A stretch of 57,156 bases of DNA from Alphaproteobacteria bacterium HGW-Alphaproteobacteria-3 (GTDB lineage: Bacteria; Pseudomonadota; Alphaproteobacteria; Parvibaculales; Parvibaculaceae): positions 1-57,156 of the forward strand of contig PHEF01000012.1 of the NCBI GenBank assembly GCA_002842875.1. Reading direction: 5' to 3'. Below, piece after piece: positions 51,049-57,156 of this stretch. A program made the position numbers and the translations under genes. Every line of letters begins with the position of its first letter. Within the stretch, counting starts at the first letter, position 1. The notes under the pieces are model-generated. The model made no database searches. It saw only the letters and a program-made list of their open reading frames with translations, and was not told the DNA's origin.

Positions 51049-52649
51049 GTGCGCACCGCCTTGCCGAGCCTGCCAAGAAGCGTCGAAGCGGCATTGGCGC
51101 CCGCGCCACCCATGACCAGGGGACCGGGATGGGCGCTTGGCGAGCACAGATAGAAGTTGCGCAGCGGCGTTTCCGCGCCGCCCATGCCGGGGAAAGGACG
51201 GTTCGCGAACATCTGGTCGAGCGTCGTCTCGCCATAGGCATAGTCGCCGCCGGTGAGGCCGATCTCGTTTTCAACGTCGTTCGGCAGCAAGACTTCCAGT
51301 GCGACGACATGCCTTTCGATGCCGGGGCTCACACCGGCGAGGCGCGCCATGACGAGATCGCCCAGCGCGTCGCGCCGCTCCGGCGACCAGGGGCCTTCAT
51401 GAAGCGCTTCAGGCACATATTGCACGAGCGCGGAGAGGACCTGGCCGCCTTGCGGGGCGAGCGAAGGATCGAGCAAGGACGGGATCAGAACCTCGACCAG
51501 CGGATCGCGCGGCGGCATGCGCTCGCGCCAGTCGGCCCAGGCACGCTCCATTGCCGGGATCGGACCCGCGAGACGAAGGCCGCCGCCAAGCGACGGGCAC
51601 CCTTCCGGCAGACCGGGAAAACCGGGCGTGGCATCGAGCGCGATGTTGACCTTTGCGGCGACGCCCTTCATGCGGACGCGGCCGACACGCTCGACCAGAC
51701 CTTCCGGGAGATCCTTCCACTGGAAGAGGCTGAGAAAACTCCGCTTCACATCGAGGCCGGACAGAACCGCGCCTGCAGCGATCTCCTCGCCATTCGCGAG
51801 GACGACGCCCTGCACCTTGCGATCCCCGATGCGGATGTCGGTGACTTCCGCTTCCATGCGCAGCCGCCCGCCCGAAGCGAGAATGACAGAAGTCAGCGCA
51901 TCGACAAGCGCCGCGGGACCGCCGAAAGGCATGAGCGTTTCGGGCGCACCGCCCGAGGCATCGCCGGATTCGGAGAGCCATGGGAGGACGAGGCGCGAGG
52001 CGCTTGCGGGCGTGCAGGGCCCGAGCGTGCTGCCCATCATGGCGGCGGCGGCAAGATGCGCCTTCACGGCATCGCTTTCAAAATAGGCGTCGAGAAAATC
52101 CGAGGCGGGCAAAGTCCAGAGGCGGATCATGTCGCGGAGATCGCCGGGCGCGATGGCGGCGATGCTGTCCGCGAGGGAAAGGCGTGCACGAAGTCCGCCG
52201 AAGAGACCCTTTGCGGGATTGCGCGCGGGGCCGGCGAGCAGCGGCGCCAGACCGCGCGCGGCGCGCAGCATGTCGCGACGGTAGCGCGTGAACGCATCGG
52301 CGTCGCGGCGCGAGAAGCGCGCAATTTCGCGGCGATGCACGACGCCGTCGCGGTAGTTCGCATGGTAGCTTCCATCCTGGAAGCAGGTGACGCCGCCTTC
52401 CGCGCGGATGAAACGGAGCCCGTGTCGCGGCAGGTCGAGGCCGGCAGCGATGCGTGGCGGCAGACCGCCGCTTCCCAGCGCAAAGCGGGGAAGGCGATAG
52501 CCGGGTGCGATTTCGTGTTCGGCGGCGATGCCACCCGGCGCGGAGGCGCGGTCCAGCACCAGCACGGAAAGCCCCGCGCGCGCCAGATAGGCGGCAGCGA
52601 CCAGTCCGTTCAGTCCGGCCCCGATCACGATCGCGTCGTGACGCTCCAT
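51045..52649 (-). CDS. Phytoene-desaturase-like (PYROXD2-type) flavoprotein 2
   Basis: A 534-residue paralogue of the next gene, with the same FAD motif VIGAGLNGLVAAAYLARAG and C-terminal NFYLCSPSAHPGPLVMGG. The two share the domain order but only part of the sequence, so they probably form a heterodimer or act in succession. Paralogous pairs of this kind beside a GcvT-like gene occur in some alphaproteobacteria. The ATG at 52649 has AAGGGG about six bases upstream and opens the operon. The upstream promoter region holds GTGTCAAAACGG but no clear -10. Function not known. Confidence 0.8.
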   Translation of the reverse strand: MERHDAIVIGAGLNGLVAAAYLARAGLSVLVLDRASAPGGIAAEHEIAPGYRLPRFALGSGGLPPRIAAGLDLPRHGLRFIRAEGGVTCFQDGSYHANYRDGVVHRREIARFSRRDADAFTRYRRDMLRAARGLAPLLAGPARNPAKGLFGGLRARLSLADSIAAIAPGDLRDMIRLWTLPASDFLDAYFESDAVKAHLAAAAMMGSTLGPCTPASASRLVLPWLSESGDASGGAPETLMPFGGPAALVDALTSVILASGGRLRMEAEVTDIRIGDRKVQGVVLANGEEIAAGAVLSGLDVKRSFLSLFQWKDLPEGLVERVGRVRMKGVAAKVNIALDATPGFPGLPEGCPSLGGGLRLAGPIPAMERAWADWRERMPPRDPLVEVLIPSLLDPSLAPQGGQVLSALVQYVPEALHEGPWSPERRDALGDLVMARLAGVSPGIERHVVALEVLLPNDVENEIGLTGGDYAYGETTLDQMFANRPFPGMGGAETPLRNFYLCSPSAHPGPLVMGGAGANAASTLLGRLGKAVRT

Positions 52650-52907
52650 GCGCCCCTTACTCCACTACTCCAGCCCGGCGTGGGACGGCTTCAAAAGAAG
52701 CCCTCGACTTACCTATCCGATACGTGCCGTTTTGACACGCCCGACGCCCGGCAGAGACCGCCGTCACGCTGAGCGCGACAGACGGATTAACCAAAAAAAT
52801 CCGGGGATTACCTCGCTTGCGGCACGCCAGCACCAAACAGCGTTAACGCGCCGGCACCCCGGCCAGCACGTTGGAAGTGCAAGTAATCAGCCACACGAAC
52901 GCGAAGA

Positions 52908-55850
52908 TCAGGCGGCGCCGACGACGCTCTCGAACGCTTCGCGAACCCTGCGCTGGCTGTCGGCGAGGTCGGCTTCGAGGGCGGGAAAGTCCGGCGCATC
53001 GCCAGCGCGGGCCAGCAACGACCTGAGACCGGGGGACGCTTCAGCCGGGTTGAAGACGCCTGTGACACAGACGCGGATCACCTGGGTGAGATTGTGGTTG
53101 AGGGCGATGGCGCGCACCAGCATGTCCGCCGTCCCGGGCGGCAGAAGGCCAGTCTCCGCGATGCGGGTGAGCGCCGCGCGAGTATGCGTTTTCAGTATTT
53201 CCGGATGGGCCGCCCCGTGCACGAGCTGGAGGTACTGGCAGATGAACTCGATGTCGACGAGACCGCCGCGCACATGTTTCAGTTCCCAGGGGTTGCTGCT
53301 TGCATGCTCCTTTGCAATGCGCGCGCGCATCCCGGCGACATCGGCCGCGATCTTCGCCTTGTCGCGCGGGCGGAGGAGCGTCTCCGATATGGCCTTGCCT
53401 ACCTGCGCCTTCAGGTCATCCGGGCCGGCGATGAGGCGTGCGCGCGTCAACGCCATGTGTTCCCATGTCCAGGCTTCGCTTTCCTGATAGGCGACAAAGC
53501 TCGCCAAGGATGTCGCGATGGGACCGGCGTTGCCGGACGGGCGCAGCCGCATGTCCACTTCATAAAGCTTGCCCTCCGCGGTCGGCGCGGTGAGCGCGTT
53601 GATGAGCTGCTGGCAGACGCGCGCGTAGTATTGTGCGGCATAGAGCGGGCGCTCGCCGTCGGACGAGACTTCCGGATCCGCGTCGTAGATCACGATGAGG
53701 TCGAGGTCGGAAGCGGCACTCATTTCCTCGCTGCCAAGCTTGCCCATTGCGACGACGGCGAAACGTCCGCCGGGAACGCGCCCGTGCTTTTCCGCGACCC
53801 GTGCTTCCGCTGCGGGCGCGAGCGCGGCGACGAGTTCGCTTGCGAGTGCCGCGTAAGCCGGGCCCGCCTCCTCCGCATCCGCGCTGCCGGACAAAACGCG
53901 GACGCCGAGACGAAAGCGGTATTCGCGCGCCCAGACGCGGGCAAAGTCGAGAACGTCCTGATAGTCCACCGCATGGGCGAGTTCTTCCCGGAGGCTGCGG
54001 TTCAGCGTTTCGCGATCCGGCAACACCTTGAAGAAATCGGGATCGACCACCGCTTCGAGAACGCGCGGGTTGTGGCTCAGATAATCCGCAAGACGCGGCG
54101 CGGTGCCGCAAATGCCCGACAGCAAATCGAGCAGATGCGGGTTGGAGTAAAGCATCGAGAAAAGTTGCACACCGGCGGGAAGCCCCGTGAGGAAGCGATC
54201 GAAACGATCGAAGGCCGTGTCGGGATTCGACGTGCGGGAGAGCGCGCGGAGAAGGGCCGGCATGAGGCTCGTCAGGAGCTCACGCGAGCGCGAGGCGCGC
54301 GTCGCGGGGAAGCGCCCCGTATGCCATGCGCGGATCGCCTCCGACATTTCCGAGACGCGCGTAAAGCCGAGGCCGCGCAAGGTTTCAAGCGTTTCGGGAT
54401 CGTCGTCCGTGCCCGTGAAGACGAGGCTGCCGCCCTCCTCGCCGAGGGGCGGCGCGGTCTCGAAGAGCTTGGCATAGTGATCGCGCACGCATTCGAGACG
54501 TGCCGTGAGCGCGCTGGAGAAGCTTTCGCGATCCGCAAAACCCATGAAACAGGCAACGCGATCGATGTCCTTGTCTGAGGCGGGGAGCGAATGCGTCTGC
54601 TCGTCGTCGATCATCTGAAGGCGGTGTTCAAGCGTGCGCAGGAAGCGATAAGCCTCCTTGAGTTCTTCGGCCGTCCCGGGCGCGATCCACTGTTTTGCCG
54701 CGAGTTCGTCGAGCATGGCGCAAGTCTGCTTGCCCCGCAGGTCATGGTCGCGTCCGCCGGCGATCAATTGCTGCGTCTGCACGAAGAACTCGATTTCGCG
54801 GATGCCGCCACGGCCGAGTTTGATGTTGTGGCCGGCAACGGCGATCTGCCCGTGACCGCCGACGGCATGGATCTGGCGCTTCATCGAGTGGATGTCGTCG
54901 ATGGCGGCGAAATCGAGATTCTTGCGCCAGATATAGGGCGTCAGCATTTTCAGGAAGCGTGCGCCCGCTTCCCTGTCGCCCGCGACGGCGCGCGCCTTGA
55001 TGAAGGCGGCGCGCTCCCAGTTCTGTCCGCGGCTTTCGTAGTAGCTCTCGGCGGCGGGGAGAGATACGGCGACGGGCGTACCGCCCGGGTCCGGGCGGAG
55101 CCGAAGATCGGTGCGGAAGACATAGCCGTCCGCCGTCCGCTCCTGCAGCATCTTCACCATATCCTTGGTGACGCGAACGAAGAAACCGCTGTCGTCGAGT
55201 CCATCTTTCAGCGGCAACTGCCCCGGTTCGTAAAAGACGACGAGATCGATGTCGCTCGAATAGTTCAGTTCGCGCGATCCGTATTTTCCCATGCCGAGAA
55301 TGACGAGGCCCGATCCCTCCGCGGAAATCTCTTCCGGCGACTTCAGTATCTGGCCCCGCGCGGCGGCATTGCGCAGAAGCCATTCGATGCAGCCACCGAC
55401 CGCCGCGTCCGCAAAGGAGGTCAGTGCGCCGGTTACCCTTTCCAGCGGCCAGGCGCCGGTGATGTCGGCCATGGCGATGAGGAGTGCGGCTTCCGACTTC
55501 GCGAGGCGAAGCGCGGACATGACATCCCCCTGACTTTCGAGCGTGCCAGCCGATGCCGTGCGTGCCAGCAAGTCTTCGAAGGCGGCATCCGGGGCGCGAT
55601 CGAGGAGACCGGGCAGCCAGTCGGCATGAAGACGCAGGATACGGCCGAGGAAAGGCGAATTGCCGAACAGGGAGGACACGAGGTGCAGGACATCCTTGTC
55701 CGCCGCGAGCGCTGTCAGCCGTTCGTCGCCGATGCGCGCGACGGCGGCGTGGAAATCCTCCATCTCGCGCGCGACGCGATCGGCGTCATGGGGCTTTGGC
55801 GCGGCGCCCGCCCATGCACGCAGGGGGCTCGATACTTCGGGTCCGCTCAC
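52908..55850 (-). CDS. glnE: Glutamine synthetase adenylyltransferase/deadenylyltransferase
   Basis: A 980-residue bifunctional enzyme that adds and removes AMP on glutamine synthetase in response to PII and glutamine. Two nucleotidyltransferase domains are visible: GMGKYGSRELNYSSDIDLVVFYE in the first half (deadenylylation) and MGKLGSEEMSAASDLDLIVIYD in the second (adenylylation), each with the DxD metal pair. A regulatory helical linker joins them. The start is a GTG at 55850 with AGGAG eight bases upstream. Length is normal. The nearby glutamine-synthetase-family gene is of the amine type and is not the usual substrate. It follows the histidine kinase gene after 60 bases on the same strand. 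Confidence 0.93.
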   Translation of the reverse strand: MSGPEVSSPLRAWAGAAPKPHDADRVAREMEDFHAAVARIGDERLTALAADKDVLHLVSSLFGNSPFLGRILRLHADWLPGLLDRAPDAAFEDLLARTASAGTLESQGDVMSALRLAKSEAALLIAMADITGAWPLERVTGALTSFADAAVGGCIEWLLRNAAARGQILKSPEEISAEGSGLVILGMGKYGSRELNYSSDIDLVVFYEPGQLPLKDGLDDSGFFVRVTKDMVKMLQERTADGYVFRTDLRLRPDPGGTPVAVSLPAAESYYESRGQNWERAAFIKARAVAGDREAGARFLKMLTPYIWRKNLDFAAIDDIHSMKRQIHAVGGHGQIAVAGHNIKLGRGGIREIEFFVQTQQLIAGGRDHDLRGKQTCAMLDELAAKQWIAPGTAEELKEAYRFLRTLEHRLQMIDDEQTHSLPASDKDIDRVACFMGFADRESFSSALTARLECVRDHYAKLFETAPPLGEEGGSLVFTGTDDDPETLETLRGLGFTRVSEMSEAIRAWHTGRFPATRASRSRELLTSLMPALLRALSRTSNPDTAFDRFDRFLTGLPAGVQLFSMLYSNPHLLDLLSGICGTAPRLADYLSHNPRVLEAVVDPDFFKVLPDRETLNRSLREELAHAVDYQDVLDFARVWAREYRFRLGVRVLSGSADAEEAGPAYAALASELVAALAPAAEARVAEKHGRVPGGRFAVVAMGKLGSEEMSAASDLDLIVIYDADPEVSSDGERPLYAAQYYARVCQQLINALTAPTAEGKLYEVDMRLRPSGNAGPIATSLASFVAYQESEAWTWEHMALTRARLIAGPDDLKAQVGKAISETLLRPRDKAKIAADVAGMRARIAKEHASSNPWELKHVRGGLVDIEFICQYLQLVHGAAHPEILKTHTRAALTRIAETGLLPPGTADMLVRAIALNHNLTQVIRVCVTGVFNPAEASPGLRSLLARAGDAPDFPALEADLADSQRRVREAFESVVGAA

Positions 55851-55913
55851 TCTACATTCTCCTCCCGCTGCGCAGATCGAAACGCGCGGCAGAGTATCAG
55901 ATTCCGGCCGGCG

Positions 55914-57156
55914 TCAGCGCCCGGAAACGGGGATAAAGAGGTTCACGCGAAGGCCGGGCCGGTTGTCTTCCAGTTCGATCGTGCCCCCATGCAGCCGCGC
56001 GACGGCGGCAACGAGGCTGAGGCCAAGACCGGAGCCCGGCGTGTTCCGGCTCGCTTCCAGCCGGACGAACCGATCCAGCACGCGGTGGCGCTGGTCCTCG
56101 GGGATGCCGGGGCCTCGATCCGCGACGGAGACGATCACGCCCCGGCCGGGACGCGCGGGGTCGGCATCCGCCGAGATCGCGATGGTGCGCTCCGTATCGC
56201 TTTCCTGCGGGAGCCCGTGCTTGATCGCATTGTCGAGAAGGTTCGCGACAGCCTGCGAGAGCAGCTCGCGATTGCCCCAGATCATCAGCCCTTGCGGCAC
56301 GTCGATCGAGATGGCGAGGTCTTTTTCCTCGGCAACGGGCTCGTACAGCTCGGCGGCATCGTGCAGCGCCACACTCAGATCGACCCAGGTCATGGCATCG
56401 CGCAGCGAGCCCGCCTCGGCGCGCGCGATCATCAGCAAGGCGTTGAACGTGCCGAGAAGGTTGTCCGCTTCGGCAATCGTCTTTTCGAGAGCCTGCCTGT
56501 AGTCGGCGGGCGTCGCCTCCTGCATGAGCGTTACCTCGAGCCGGTTGCGCAGACGGTTCAAGGGGCTGCGCAAGTCATGCGCGATATTGTCCGTCACCTG
56601 CCGCATACCGATCATCAGCGCCTCGATCTGGTCGAGCATGGCGTTGAGATTACGGCCAAGCTGGTCGAGCTCGTCGCCGGTGCCCGCAATGGGGAGCCGC
56701 TGCGAGAGGTCGCCCTCCATGATGTCCCGGCTCGATCTGTTGATGTCGTCGACGCGCGCCAGCATGTTGCGGCTCATGACAAGGCCGCCGACAAGACCGA
56801 GCGCAATGGTGAGGCCGATCGCCCAGACGAGCGCGTTGGTGATGAGATTTTCGATTTCGCGCCGTTCCTGCACGTCGCGGCCAACGAGCAGGTAGAAGCC
56901 TTCCTGCAAATAGAAGGCGCGGGCGCGGGCGGCTTTCACCTCCGCGCCATCCAGGGTCTTGCGGTTATAGGTGAAATCGAACCAGCCGTCGGCCCCGGTC
57001 GCAGCCCGCGGGTGCGCGTCGAGTGTGCCCGCGAGCACCCGGCCCGCCGGATCGAGGACGAGATAGAGGCTCTGGCCGGGATCGCGCGAACGCTGGATGA
57101 CGGTGTGAACGAGGAGCGGCAGGCCGCCCTGCCGGTATTGCTCGGCAAGGCCGGCG
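55914..57156 (-). CDS. Sensor histidine kinase, N-terminus beyond window
   Basis: At least 413 residues of a membrane kinase; the frame stays open to the right edge. In the visible part a periplasmic domain is followed by one transmembrane helix (VWAIGLTIALGLVGGLVM), a HAMP linker, then HisKA with the phospho-acceptor His in DNIAHDLRSPLNRLRNRLE. The HATPase region has N (NLLDNAIKHG), DRGPGIP and GSGLGLSLV boxes. It resembles QseC/EnvZ-type kinases, with the periplasmic domain as the sensor. The response-regulator gene is expected upstream, outside the window. It ends 63 bases before the GlnE start. Confidence 0.85.
   Translation of the reverse strand, partial: AGLAEQYRQGGLPLLVHTVIQRSRDPGQSLYLVLDPAGRVLAGTLDAHPRAATGADGWFDFTYNRKTLDGAEVKAARARAFYLQEGFYLLVGRDVQERREIENLITNALVWAIGLTIALGLVGGLVMSRNMLARVDDINRSSRDIMEGDLSQRLPIAGTGDELDQLGRNLNAMLDQIEALMIGMRQVTDNIAHDLRSPLNRLRNRLEVTLMQEATPADYRQALEKTIAEADNLLGTFNALLMIARAEAGSLRDAMTWVDLSVALHDAAELYEPVAEEKDLAISIDVPQGLMIWGNRELLSQAVANLLDNAIKHGLPQESDTERTIAISADADPARPGRGVIVSVADRGPGIPEDQRHRVLDRFVRLEASRNTPGSGLGLSLVAAVARLHGGTIELEDNRPGLRVNLFIPVSGR

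Noticed and set aside
49471-52649. Carotenoid biosynthesis cluster
   Set aside because: The two CrtI-like proteins lack phytoene synthase, cyclase or GGPP synthase partners and sit with a GcvT-like gene instead.

Overview
The window is GC-rich DNA that reads as an alphaproteobacterium, probably a Hyphomicrobiales-type hydrocarbon degrader close to Parvibaculum. The signs are an NrsF-type anti-sigma factor beside its ECF sigma factor, CtrA-type TTAA-N7-TTAA boxes ahead of a PleC-like kinase, a single-chain GlnE, and a full arene meta-cleavage operon with a Baeyer-Villiger-type monooxygenase and OmpW nearby. The genus is an inference from gene content. I saw no tRNA, rRNA or CRISPR array.

Layout: (1) 1-2295 holds a partial peroxiredoxin-like gene, an NrsF/ECF sigma pair and a TetR regulator. 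(2) 2365-7522 is a CusBA-type Cu/Ag efflux pair with a small Met/Cys-rich exported protein. (3) 7645-16026 is one long minus-strand operon: ring-hydroxylating dioxygenase alpha and beta, cis-diol dehydrogenase, extradiol dioxygenase, C-C hydrolase, hydratase, acylating acetaldehyde dehydrogenase, aldolase and an AraC regulator. Most junctions are short overlaps. (4) 16237-21456 runs the other way: a TetR regulator, then an MMPL/RND permease, a LolA-fold periplasmic protein and an outer-membrane barrel. (5) 21591-25522 carries a flavin monooxygenase, OmpW and an MltF-like lytic transglycosylase. (6) 25523-28406 is a gene-poor accessory stretch with Pho-box-like repeats, hairpins, a methyltransferase remnant and a low-GC orphan gene. 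(7) 28407-36011 has two adjacent acyl-CoA dehydrogenases, a MarR regulator and an RND efflux pair whose pump gene is broken. (8) 36136-42533 has two hypotheticals, a GNAT/insertion-sequence scar, PepN and a PAS histidine kinase. (9) 42657-49474 has a broken glutamine-synthetase-family gene, an amine-oxidase-like flavoprotein, an ECF sigma/anti-sigma/metal-sensor/EF-hand cluster and a GcvT-like protein. (10) 49471-57156 has two phytoene-desaturase-like flavoproteins coupled to the GcvT gene, GlnE and a partial histidine kinase.

Functionally the core is aerobic aromatic catabolism. The dioxygenase makes a cis-diol, the dehydrogenase a catechol, ring opening and hydrolysis release a carboxylic acid and a dienoate, and the last three enzymes give pyruvate and acetyl-CoA. 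No ferredoxin or reductase is encoded in the operon, so electron transfer must come from elsewhere. The envelope trio, OmpW and the efflux systems fit life with hydrophobic or toxic compounds.

Two otherwise well-preserved genes (RND pump at about 35719, glutamine-synthetase-like gene at about 43272) each carry a short internal deletion that changes frame. Either they are pseudogenes or the assembly lost short segments. The least explained systems are the GcvT/double-flavoprotein operon, the MMPL/LolA-like/barrel trio and the repeated Pho-box composite element.
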